From Aureibaculum flavum (GTDB taxonomy: Bacteria > Bacteroidota > Bacteroidia > Flavobacteriales > Flavobacteriaceae), in assembly GCF_016406085.1 (NCBI RefSeq), contig NZ_JAEHFJ010000001.1, positions 727,538 through 791,537 on the forward strand: a DNA stretch of 64,000 nucleotides, given 5' to 3'. Positions within the stretch are counted from its first letter, which is position 1, and every line of letters starts with the position of its first letter. This document shows, piece after piece, positions 56,481 through 64,000 of this stretch. The notes below the pieces were generated by a model. That model had not been told where the DNA came from and did no database searches. It worked only from the letters and a program-made list of their open reading frames with translations. Both the position numbers and the translations under genes were made by a program.

Positions 56481-58016
56481 CTAATCCACTTTATAAGGTT
56501 TTAACTCTTCAAAGAAAATATCATCATTAGGCACATCGAAATCCAGTCCCTGAACATTTAAATTATTATCGAGATTAAATTTAACAGTCCCAAAATTAAA
56601 CCAAGCATGTTTTACATCCCATTTAATTTCAAAAACATCATAATGCCAATGTTCCAATGTTGCTGATAAATCTGGTGAATGATCAAACTTCATTTTTAAA
56701 TCATCTCCTAATTTACTTATGGTAATATTACCATAAATATCACTTTTATAGGTACCCACATAATCATCCAAGAGAACAGATGACGTTGTACTCATAACTC
56801 TTTTTGATTTTCTATCACTTACTCTAGTATCACTTTTTTGATTGCTATTATTGTCTGTCAACATTTTTGTAGACCAATCAACTGTTTCTTGACCCAAAAA
56901 CTGATCTAATGCATAATAAGTAGCCGCCATAATTGGGCTTTTCATACCGTTAGTTAAAACCACAACTCCTAATTGTTTATCAGGAATCATAGTTATTGCA
57001 GTAATCATTCCGTCATATCCACCTGTATGACCAACTCGTAAATTTCCATGATAATCACTCAAGCCCCATCCTAATCCATAGGCATTAAAATGACGATTAA
57101 AATCATTACTTTTCGTTTGGTCAACCATATGATTGTTATGTGGCGTCCAAACCATATTTCTTGTTAGTTTTGAAAACAATGTATCTTTTTCGTTTATTCC
57201 ATTGTTGAGATTTAAGATCATCCATTTAGAAATATCATTTACATTAGAAATTACACCTCCTAAGGCTCCTATTTCTTCCCAATTTACCCAATCAATAGGT
57301 ATGTTAACATTATTTTCTCTTGCATGTGGAGTTGCATAATTCCTTAATCCATCCAATTTATCAGGATTTGTAACCGTCCTTTCCATTTTTAAAGGATTAA
57401 ATATTCTTTCCTTTACATTTTCCGCCCAGCTTTTACCTGTAACAGCTCTAATAACTTCACCGGCAGTAATATACATAACATTTGAATATCCATAACCTGC
57501 CCTAAAATCATAAGCTTTAGGAATAAATTGAATTCTTTTTACTATTTCTTCAGCACTTAAATCCGATTTATACCAAATAACATCACCACTAAAAGTTCCT
57601 AAACCAACACGATGACTTAGTAAATCGCGAATAGTTACATTAGCACTCACCCAAGGATCATAAACCGCAAAATAAGGTAGATAGTCTTTAACTTTATCAT
57701 TCCAATTTAATTTTCCTTCATCAACCAACATTCCTATAATAGCACTTGTAAATGCTTTAGAGTTAGAAGCAATAGCATAATTAGTATTCGCATCAGGTTT
57801 ATCATTTTTCCCAATTTCCTTTACACCGTAGCTTCCTGTAAAAACCAATTTACCATCTTTTACTATTCCAATTGTGGCACTAGGCAAATCCCAATCTTTG
57901 ACCATTTTAGAATAATACTGATCTAATTTTTTAAGATTAACCTTATGTGATTTTTGAGCAATAGAAACGGTGCTTAATACACTGAATACCAGAAAAAGTA
58001 GTATTAGTTTTTTCAT
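56481..58016 (-). CDS. Secreted serine hydrolase, class C beta-lactamase-like
   Basis: 511 residues with a Sec signal (LILLFLVFSVLSTVSIAQ). Catalytic SNSK (Ser84-Lys87), YSN (GYGYSNVMYITAGEV, ~175) and GHTGG (~330) form the three motifs of the penicillin-binding/beta-lactamase C fold. A C-terminal ~100-residue beta domain (DYVGTYKSDIYGNITISKLG) is the DUF3471-type lipocalin-like module. Most relatives are peptidases or esterases of unknown substrate; beta-lactam resistance is not implied. Confidence 0.9.
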   Translation of the reverse strand: MKKLILLFLVFSVLSTVSIAQKSHKVNLKKLDQYYSKMVKDWDLPSATIGIVKDGKLVFTGSYGVKEIGKNDKPDANTNYAIASNSKAFTSAIIGMLVDEGKLNWNDKVKDYLPYFAVYDPWVSANVTIRDLLSHRVGLGTFSGDVIWYKSDLSAEEIVKRIQFIPKAYDFRAGYGYSNVMYITAGEVIRAVTGKSWAENVKERIFNPLKMERTVTNPDKLDGLRNYATPHARENNVNIPIDWVNWEEIGALGGVISNVNDISKWMILNLNNGINEKDTLFSKLTRNMVWTPHNNHMVDQTKSNDFNRHFNAYGLGWGLSDYHGNLRVGHTGGYDGMITAITMIPDKQLGVVVLTNGMKSPIMAATYYALDQFLGQETVDWSTKMLTDNNSNQKSDTRVSDRKSKRVMSTTSSVLLDDYVGTYKSDIYGNITISKLGDDLKMKFDHSPDLSATLEHWHYDVFEIKWDVKHAWFNFGTVKFNLDNNLNVQGLDFDVPNDDIFFEELKPYKVD

Positions 58017-58127
58017 TATTTGAAATTATAGAAAGTTTATAATAAGATTATCTGATAAAGTTAAACTTTTTCATTTATGGAGTGGGAGTTTTAAATAGAA
58101 AATTGTTATATAATAAAATACTATCAC

Positions 58128-58268
58128 ATGAAAAAAATTTCTAATACATTCGGTTTACTTTTAATACATCTCACTAATTTACCACTATTCTTTTTATTGT
58201 TTGTAACAGGTCAAAATAAGGAATTAGATCATTTAATTAAACTTGCAAAGCATCCGTTAAAATCTTAA
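58128..58268 (+). CDS. Short signal-peptide-bearing ORF, possible gene remnant
   Basis: 46 codons: a hydrophobic N-terminus (TFGLLLIHLTNLPLFFLLFV) followed by TGQNKELDHLIKLAKHPLKS and TAA. It resembles the first part of a secreted protein cut short. Upstream and downstream sequence in the same frame does not continue. No family recognised; it may be a decayed gene start or chance. Confidence 0.25.
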   Translation: MKKISNTFGLLLIHLTNLPLFFLLFVTGQNKELDHLIKLAKHPLKS

Positions 58269-58310
58269 TTGAAAGGCTTTTTAATTTATTATTATATAAT
58301 AAATGAGAAT

Positions 58311-59219
58311 TTAAAATAGATGTGTTGGATAAATATTTTCAACTTTTAATTGAGCTATCGCATTCTGCACAAATTCTTTATCTTCTTTATAAGTAACTCC
58401 AAACCATTCTGCATTCGACGTTAATACTTTTAGAGTTGCCTTATTCGATTTTATAATAGAATTGACAACTAAAGGAATAAAAAATTCAGCTTTTAAATTC
58501 GTTTTATTTACTGCCAAAAATTCATTAAACAGTTCATCTCCAAATTCAAAATATTTGGGTGTAAATCCCCAAAAATTCATCGAGACTACTGTGTTTTCAT
58601 CTATAGCAATAAAATTTCCTTGATCGTCTTTGCGTAACAATTTATTGTCTACTTTTTCAATATGCGTTCGCTCAATAACAGAAGATAAAAACCCAGATTC
58701 ATTCACTTGGCATTCTCCTCTTGAAACAAAACCATAATCAGAAACCGTATTTTTAAGTAAATACCCCATCATATTAAACGAATAAGAATTCTTATCAGTT
58801 TTTAATAACGTATTTGCCATAACTTCAAAAGCTTCTTTACCATAAAAATCATCCGCATTAATTACGGCAAAATTTTCATGAACAACATCTTTAGCCATTT
58901 GCAAGGCATGGGCAGTTCCCCAAGGTTTTTCCCTACCGATATTTTGATATGCCTCAGGTACATTTTCAACTTCTTGAAAAACATATTCAACGTTAGCTTT
59001 ACCTTTTAATTTTTTATCAAAAACACTTTTAAACTCGTTTTCAATACTTTTACGAATGATAAATACAAATTTTCCAAACCCAGCCCTTAACGCATCATAA
59101 ATTGAAAAATCTAAAATAGTATCTCCTTCTGAAGTAAATGTATCTAATTGTTTTAATCCACCGTAACGGCTGCCTATTCCTGCCGCTAATATTACAAGTG
59201 TGGGTTTCGCTTTATCCAT
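58311..59219 (-). CDS. Sugar-phosphate nucleotidyltransferase-like protein
   Basis: 302 residues. The opening VILAAGIGSRYGGLKQLDTF is the nucleotide-binding loop of the GlmU/RmlA-type NTP transferase fold, with FAVINADDFYGKEAFEVMA as the metal-binding Asp region and GYLLKNTVSDYGFVSRGECQ behind it. It probably forms an activated sugar from a sugar phosphate and NTP. Sugar and nucleotide unknown. Upstream genes in the same direction concern glycans, so a link to sugar salvage is possible. Confidence 0.85.
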   Translation of the reverse strand: MDKAKPTLVILAAGIGSRYGGLKQLDTFTSEGDTILDFSIYDALRAGFGKFVFIIRKSIENEFKSVFDKKLKGKANVEYVFQEVENVPEAYQNIGREKPWGTAHALQMAKDVVHENFAVINADDFYGKEAFEVMANTLLKTDKNSYSFNMMGYLLKNTVSDYGFVSRGECQVNESGFLSSVIERTHIEKVDNKLLRKDDQGNFIAIDENTVVSMNFWGFTPKYFEFGDELFNEFLAVNKTNLKAEFFIPLVVNSIIKSNKATLKVLTSNAEWFGVTYKEDKEFVQNAIAQLKVENIYPTHLF

Positions 59220-59268
59220 ATAATAATAATAATAATTAAATCTGCTGTAAAGATATAGTATATAAAAA

Positions 59269-60624
59269 TTAAAATGTCCCTTTCATCCAGTTATAGGGTT
59301 TGTTTTTAATCCAATTGCCTCTTGTGAAATCTGGAAAGTCTTGTGGTTCTCCATTATTTTCGATTGATAGTTCTGATAATGGTGTAATTGCACTCCAAGC
59401 TGCTGCATCATAAGCATCCATTGGTGGTGCAATATTTTCTTTTGCTGATTCTACAAATGCGTTGATAACAAAAAAGTCCATACCTCCATGACCAGCACCC
59501 AAAGCATGCTCTCCATATTTCTTCCAAAGCGGATGATCATATTTCTCTAACCATTCTTTTGAATCGTCCCATTCATGTGGTTTTTTAGACTGTCCTTCAA
59601 TATAAATTCTATCTCCATCTTTTTCCCATAGTCCTTTTGTTCCTTGAACCCTAAAACCTAGTGAGTATGGTCTTGGTAAGTGCACATCATGGGTTACAAT
59701 AATTGTTTCTCCATTTGCAGTTTCTATAGTTGATGTTATCACATCTCCCATTTTAAAATTTACTTTTGCATTTGGATGATTCTCCCCACCATTTCCCACT
59801 ATATAATTGTGCATCCCTCTACTCTTGGTAGCATGAGAGGTCAATGAAACCATTCGGTTCCCTCTATTTACATCACACATGACGGCAATGGGGCCAACAC
59901 CATGTGTTGGATATACATCTGCATTTCGTAATACCGAGTGTTGTGTTCGCCATGCCGCTTCTGATATTCCTTTATCTCCAAACTCTACTCCCTTACCATA
60001 AGCCGATTTACCGTCGTTTAACATAACAAAACGCAAGTCGTGTTGATATCCACATCTAAAATGTATCATTTCACCAAATACATTTTGCTTTACCATATTG
60101 AGTACAGCTAATACATCTCTACGATAGTTAACATTTTCTAAAATCATTAAATGTGAACCAGTTTCTTCATGAACATTTACTAAATCCCAACATTCTTCCA
60201 AAGTATTGGCTGCTGAAACTTCTAACCCTGTATATTTTCCTGCCTTCATAGAATCAACGGCCATACGTGTATGCCATAACCAGGGTGTTGCAATAATAAC
60301 CGCGTCTATTTCTTTTAACTCCAATAGATTTTTATAATCGTAATCATCTTTTCCGAAAACTTGAACTTTTGGATTTTTATGCTTTTTTATATGCTCTTCT
60401 GCAATTTTTATTCTAACAGGATCAACATCACAAATAGCTGTTACGACCACATCTTCTCGTTGTAATAAATTAGTTAAGTGATTTGTACCTCTAAGACCAA
60501 CACCTATTAAGGCTACTTTCAATTTGTCTTTTTTAGTACTAAATCCATATGTTAAATTTGGTAATACCGAAATACCAGCACCAACTATGGCTGATTTTTT
60601 GATAAAATTTCTTCGTGAATTCAT
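59269..60624 (-). CDS. GH109-type NAD-dependent glycosidase (Gfo/Idh/MocA fold)
   Basis: 451 residues. N-terminal Tat-like signal (NSRRNFIKKSAIVGAGISVL), Rossmann domain (KVALIGVGLRGTNHLTNLL, AICDVDP) and a C-terminal domain with LMILENVNYRRDVLAVLNMV, GEMIHFRCGYQHDLR and THGVGPIAVMCDVNRG. These are hallmarks of GH109 alpha-N-acetylgalactosaminidases, which use bound NAD in a retaining mechanism. A plain sugar dehydrogenase is less likely given the motifs. Forty-five bp downstream of a sulfatase, it likely removes alpha-GalNAc from the same glycan. Confidence 0.87.
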   Translation of the reverse strand: MNSRRNFIKKSAIVGAGISVLPNLTYGFSTKKDKLKVALIGVGLRGTNHLTNLLQREDVVVTAICDVDPVRIKIAEEHIKKHKNPKVQVFGKDDYDYKNLLELKEIDAVIIATPWLWHTRMAVDSMKAGKYTGLEVSAANTLEECWDLVNVHEETGSHLMILENVNYRRDVLAVLNMVKQNVFGEMIHFRCGYQHDLRFVMLNDGKSAYGKGVEFGDKGISEAAWRTQHSVLRNADVYPTHGVGPIAVMCDVNRGNRMVSLTSHATKSRGMHNYIVGNGGENHPNAKVNFKMGDVITSTIETANGETIIVTHDVHLPRPYSLGFRVQGTKGLWEKDGDRIYIEGQSKKPHEWDDSKEWLEKYDHPLWKKYGEHALGAGHGGMDFFVINAFVESAKENIAPPMDAYDAAAWSAITPLSELSIENNGEPQDFPDFTRGNWIKNKPYNWMKGTF

Positions 60625-60669
60625 AGTCTATATAATAGGTTTACTTCTATTTAATATCATGTCAAAAGT

Positions 60670-62247
60670 TTATTCGTTAGTTAATAATCCCGATTCAACT
60701 AATGGTATTCTAAAACGATCAACTTCAGCATTTGTATGTTCTGTTTCAAATATTTTAGCCGCCTTTTCTAAAATATCCGGATGCTTATCTGCAACATTGT
60801 TTTCTTCTCTAATATCCCTATTTAAATTATATAACTCCAGTGTTGGCTCAGCTTTTTTGTCTTTAAGATTACGTCTTATTACTTTCCATTCCCCCATTCT
60901 TATAGCTACTTGACCTCCATATTCAGGAAATTCCCAAAACAAAAAGTCATGTTTTTTTTGCTTGTCGTTTTCGCCCAAAAGGGTTGGTAAAAAACTAATG
61001 CCATCAGTATTTTCCGTTTGCTTTTGCTCGGTAATTTCCAAAAGCGTAGCCATCACATCATAATGTGCCGAAATTAAATCACTTTCAGAACCAGCATCAA
61101 TTTTACCAGGCCATGAGGCAATCATTGGAATTCGTATTCCTCCTTCGTACAAATGACCTTTACCATAACCATACTCACTCCTAAATGGTTTGGCACTATC
61201 GAACCAAGGTGAATCTGTGCCACCATTAAAAGTTGGTCCGTTGTCAGATGTAAAAATAATTAGTGTATTATCATAAATACCTTCTTTTTTTAATTGAGCC
61301 ACTAGTTTCCCAACATTTTCATCCAAATAAGAAACCATGGCAGCATAAGTTGCTCGTGGGTTTTTTGCAGGAAAATACCCCCTATTACCTAAATAGGGTT
61401 CTTCCTCGCCAAACTTTTTAGTGTAATAATCAACCCATCGTTTGGGGGCCTGTAATGCGGCATGAGGTATTGGATCTGCCCAATACATGAAGAAAGGTTC
61501 GTTCTTATTATCATCCACAAATTCAGTTATTTTATTAAACATTATTTCAGAGGCATAATCATTAAGATTATATTTAGCATAGCTTTTAGGGTCATTCGGA
61601 TCTGCTCCTTTGTCTAATTTTGTATTAGGTGCAATAGTATCATTGTTTAAATGAAATCTAACTTTATTTTCATAAAGATGCACGGGATAATAGGTATGTG
61701 CTTGTCTTTGACAATTAAATCCAAAAAAGTAATCGAATCCAAAATTATTAGGCAAAGATTTTGTATGCGGTGCACCCAAACCCCATTTTCCGACCATGCC
61801 AGTATTATAACCCACTTCTTTGAGCTTGTTTGCAATGGTTACCGTATTTAAAGGTATTGGTCTCTGACCTTCAAGAACAGAATCTAATATCATTGCTCTA
61901 TAGTCCCAAACTTCACCCCGTTCTCTCCATTCATCATTGCCTCTTACGTATGCATGACCCGCATGTTTACCCGTAAGTAGGTTATATCTTGCTGGTGCAC
62001 ATACAGGAGCACCGGTATAATGCTGCGTAAAACGCATTCCATTCTTTGATAATGCATCAATATTTGGAGTTTCAATTTTTTCTTGTCCAAACGCTCCCAA
62101 CTCTGCGTACCCCAAATCATCCGCCAAAATATAGATGATATTTGGTTTTAAGTTTACTTCTTTAGTACTACTAATATCTCTTTTACATGAAAACAAAATC
62201 AGTATCGTCAATCCTGCAATGGTAAATCTGAATATGGAACTCTTCAT
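60670..62247 (-). CDS. Sulfatase, formylglycine type (S1), lipoprotein
   Basis: 525 residues. Lipoprotein signal (LTILILFSCKR, Cys21), metal motif NIIYILADDLGYAELGAFGQ, modification motif CAPAR (Cys83-Arg87), GKWGLGAP and IFTSDNGPTFNGG. This is the fourth sulfatase of the window and not a near copy of the other three. Next to a GH109-type gene; the gene upstream (62276-63110) is decayed. Confidence 0.92.
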   Translation of the reverse strand: MKSSIFRFTIAGLTILILFSCKRDISSTKEVNLKPNIIYILADDLGYAELGAFGQEKIETPNIDALSKNGMRFTQHYTGAPVCAPARYNLLTGKHAGHAYVRGNDEWRERGEVWDYRAMILDSVLEGQRPIPLNTVTIANKLKEVGYNTGMVGKWGLGAPHTKSLPNNFGFDYFFGFNCQRQAHTYYPVHLYENKVRFHLNNDTIAPNTKLDKGADPNDPKSYAKYNLNDYASEIMFNKITEFVDDNKNEPFFMYWADPIPHAALQAPKRWVDYYTKKFGEEEPYLGNRGYFPAKNPRATYAAMVSYLDENVGKLVAQLKKEGIYDNTLIIFTSDNGPTFNGGTDSPWFDSAKPFRSEYGYGKGHLYEGGIRIPMIASWPGKIDAGSESDLISAHYDVMATLLEITEQKQTENTDGISFLPTLLGENDKQKKHDFLFWEFPEYGGQVAIRMGEWKVIRRNLKDKKAEPTLELYNLNRDIREENNVADKHPDILEKAAKIFETEHTNAEVDRFRIPLVESGLLTNE

Positions 62248-62275
62248 TGTTAATTTTTGAAATAAATAATATACT

Positions 62276-63110
62276 TTAACTCTTTTTTATAATCATTAAG
62301 TTGTTTGAAACGGATCTTTCCCCATTTTTATCACTCGGTGTATTCACCACGCCCCTATTTTTCATCCACATTGTGATAGAGCCACCACCATCTAAGTTCA
62401 GTGCATCTACACATCCTAAATTTAAAAGATAATTCTTAGTCTCCAAAAATTTCATGACTCGATCCGATTCGCTTCTTCAATCAATTGCTGTTAAAAATAT
62501 TTCATCATTAGACGTACAAAAACAAGTTCTAGGATGTCTTTTAATTACAAAAGGTATCTCTACCATCTTTAAGCGTAATCCATTTTTTTTAAACATCGGT
62601 CCAGTTAACATGACCATACATTCAGCATCAGAATTTTTAAAAACAAATCTAACTTTGAAACCTCGAGCCTTAACTCATTCTTATCATCAATCAAAATAGC
62701 TCCGTTAAGAAAATAATCGTCCTTACTTCTAAGTATTGAATCTGAGATTGTTTTATAAAAAACAGACTCATTTTTTTAGAAATAATTTATTAAATCACAT
62801 GTTTTAATATCAAAAAAACCTCCATTAACCGTCGCTATGGCATTAAAATCTTGAAAAATTGTGCTTGTTCCATCTAATTTATTCAGACCTTTTTCAGAAT
62901 TAAGTTCTAATCAATCTAAATTATTATTTGGGAATTTTAGAATATTTATAAACTGTTGATTACCATTTAGACTATCAATTATTTGTAAATGAATTAAATT
63001 CTGGTCTATATATGTACTTGTTTTAACTAACTTTTCTTGTAAAAAGAAAAAAAAGGGTAAAAGATAAAAAAGACAATTATTAAATTGTAATAATTAACAT
63101 CATCTATTTT
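62276..63110 (-). pseudogene. Decayed phosphodiester glycosidase (NAGPA-type) gene
   Basis: Conceptual translation on the minus strand recovers the family motifs in order: IATVNGGFFDIK, TGPMFKKNGLR, RHPRTC, TAID*RSESDRV, LGCVDALNLDGGGSITMW and GVVNTPSDKNGERSVSNNL. Stops interrupt the frame at 62913-62911, 62778-62776 and 62479-62477 (the last replaces Gly, GGA to TGA), and a frameshift lies near 62635. The relatives cleave phosphodiester-linked alpha-GlcNAc, as in lysosomal uncovering enzyme and bacterial exopolysaccharide proteins. It lies between DUF1080 and sulfatase genes of the same direction. The N-terminal limit is approximate. Confidence 0.85.
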
Positions 63111-63147
63111 ATAAAAATTAGAAATCATATTAAATCATGAAAAAGTC

Positions 63148-63750
63148 TCAAATTTTCGTTACAACAATATTCTTCCAAAAAACTTTTATTCCCCCACCAT
63201 CATGAATTTGTAATGCTATTTTCCCATTAGCTTCACCTATTTTTTCATCTCGCAATTCTATCATTTGGATTCCATTTAACCAAGTGGTAACAGTATTTCC
63301 TACTACACGAATTTTCATAGTATTCCATTCTCCAAATTTTAAATTTTTATCTTTTTCTGTGTCCGGTTTTATCAACCATCCTCTCCCGTAAGATTCGTAA
63401 ATACCTCCGGTATCGTGTTTAGGTGGAGCTACTTCAACCTGCCAACCAGCTATTTTTGTTCCCTCGATACTTGATCTAAAAAACACCCCACTATTTCCAT
63501 TTGCTGATTGTTTGAAGTCAACTGTTAATTCAAAATTTTTATAGACTTTATCCGTGGCTAAATAACCATAATTTTTATCAGGTCCACTTTCACAAACTAA
63601 TAGACCGTCTTTCACTGCCCATTTTTCTGTCCCATAAACTTCCCATCCTGCTAAATCTTTACCATTAAAGAGACTTGTTGTCTTTTGCGAAGATGCACAA
63701 CTCAAAAATAAAATAGATAATAATATTCCTAAGCTCAATTTGATATGCAT
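63148..63750 (-). CDS. DUF1080 lipoprotein (3-keto-disaccharide hydrolase-like)
   Basis: 200 residues. Lipoprotein signal (LLSILFLSCASSQ, Cys18), then a concanavalin-like sandwich with the family opening LFNGKDLAGWEVYGTEKWAV, NSGVFFRSS and GEWNTMKIRVVGNTVTTWLNG. Members bind or cleave glycans; some hydrolyse 3-keto-glycosides made by Gfo/Idh/MocA oxidoreductases, which is notable with a Gfo/Idh/MocA-fold gene in the same cluster. Complete. First gene after the rRNA operon on this strand. Confidence 0.88.
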   Translation of the reverse strand: MHIKLSLGILLSILFLSCASSQKTTSLFNGKDLAGWEVYGTEKWAVKDGLLVCESGPDKNYGYLATDKVYKNFELTVDFKQSANGNSGVFFRSSIEGTKIAGWQVEVAPPKHDTGGIYESYGRGWLIKPDTEKDKNLKFGEWNTMKIRVVGNTVTTWLNGIQMIELRDEKIGEANGKIALQIHDGGGIKVFWKNIVVTKI

Positions 63751-63933
63751 ATTTTTAAATTTTTAATAATTATAAATTGTTTTTATTAATCTATAAATTT
63801 AAATTAATCCTTGTTTAAAACTACTACTTAATATTCACATATAAATAGTTTTTTTGCCGAAAAATTAGAAATTATTGAAAACTACTGAATTCGATTGTGT
63901 CTAAAAACGAAAATGAAAGTTTATATCATAAAA

Positions 63934-63963
63934 AAACCTTCATTAAATTAATAATGAAGGTTT
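63934..63963 (-). terminator. Terminator of the rRNA operon
   Basis: AAACCTTCATTA-AATTAA-TAATGAAGGTTT hairpin followed on the minus strand by six T, directly after the 5S rRNA 3' end. Confidence 0.85.
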
Positions 63964-63970
63964 AAAAGAA

Positions 63971-64000
63971 AGGCGACGACATACTCTCCCACCTAGTGGC
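63971..64000 (-). rRNA. rrf: 5S rRNA, 3' end only
   Basis: On the minus strand the last 30 bp read GCCACTAGGTGGGAGAGTAT then GTCGTCGCC, the conserved 3' part of 5S rRNA (GGTGGGAGAGTAnGTC). The remainder lies beyond the window. Ends about 8 bp before a terminator. Confidence 0.75.

Noticed and set aside
56481..58016. Beta-lactam resistance gene
   Set aside because: SxxK/YSN/HTG motifs are shared by many esterases and peptidases; the DUF3471-type tail points to those.
62454..62699. 81-codon plus-strand frame near the sulfatase
   Set aside because: It is the opposite-strand shadow of the decayed phosphodiester glycosidase, whose motifs are clear on the minus strand.

Overview
The window is AT-rich DNA from a member of the Bacteroidota, most likely a marine Flavobacteriaceae. 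Support: TAnnTTTG-type -7 promoter boxes, a lack of Shine-Dalgarno sequences, many secreted lipoproteins, ExbB/ExbD/TonB, Na+/H+ antiporters of the NhaC and NhaD types, sulfatase-rich glycan loci, and a PII/Amt/GltBD arrangement seen in this phylum. No CRISPR array, transposase, integrase or phage gene was seen.

Region 1 (1-13.2 kb) is the most unusual part. An ECF sigma factor (8350), an overlapping membrane anti-sigma-like TPR protein (8919) and a convergent exported TPR-CHAT protease-like protein (9632) sit next to a group of small secreted or lipoprotein genes: tandem paralogues, a lipocalin/propeller-like lipoprotein, an OmpA protein, YD-repeat-like proteins, a kelch-like protein and a 45-residue-repeat protein with a nonsense codon. 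Reading the upstream regions side by side reveals one bipartite element, GTTAACC-N15-CATWAAT, with exactly 15 bp between the boxes in all eight copies. It lies before the lipoprotein genes and over the start codon of the sigma gene itself. I interpret it as the promoter of this sigma factor and the group as its local regulon. A CHAT protease that releases a sigma factor is known from the type III-E CRISPR Craspase; here no CRISPR is present, so this may be a stand-alone, undescribed protease-sigma system.

Region 2 (13.3-19.7 kb) holds single genes: an AraC regulator, RNase HII, a putative porin, an NhaC antiporter, a DinB-like protein and a small membrane protein.

Region 3 (19.7-35.9 kb) is a ten-gene minus-strand glycan locus without SusC/SusD: a GH20 hexosaminidase, three sulfatases, an SGNH + alpha/beta-hydrolase fusion, a sialate O-acetylesterase-like protein, a GH29 fucosidase, an unassigned glycoside hydrolase, a NagP/FucP-like sugar transporter and a NagX-like membrane protein. 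Together they suggest use of a sulfated, fucosylated, acetylated HexNAc-containing glycan. A 79-bp direct repeat and tRNA-Val follow.

Region 4 (36.7-45.5 kb) is mostly housekeeping: exbB-exbD-tonB-folC, nhaD, glutamate dehydrogenase, acyl-CoA dehydrogenase and a divergent TruA-like protein.

Region 5 (45.7-56.4 kb) is a nitrogen assimilation cluster: outer-membrane channel, ammonium transporter, PII protein, second ammonium transporter, then gltB-gltD. Its promoter is preceded by three ATACCCCCT boxes spaced 53 and 52 bp apart.

Region 6 (56.4-64 kb) has a serine hydrolase, a nucleotidyltransferase, and a second small glycan island (GH109-type enzyme, sulfatase, DUF1080 lipoprotein) containing a decayed phosphodiester glycosidase gene. 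The window ends in the 3' end of a 5S rRNA gene on the minus strand.
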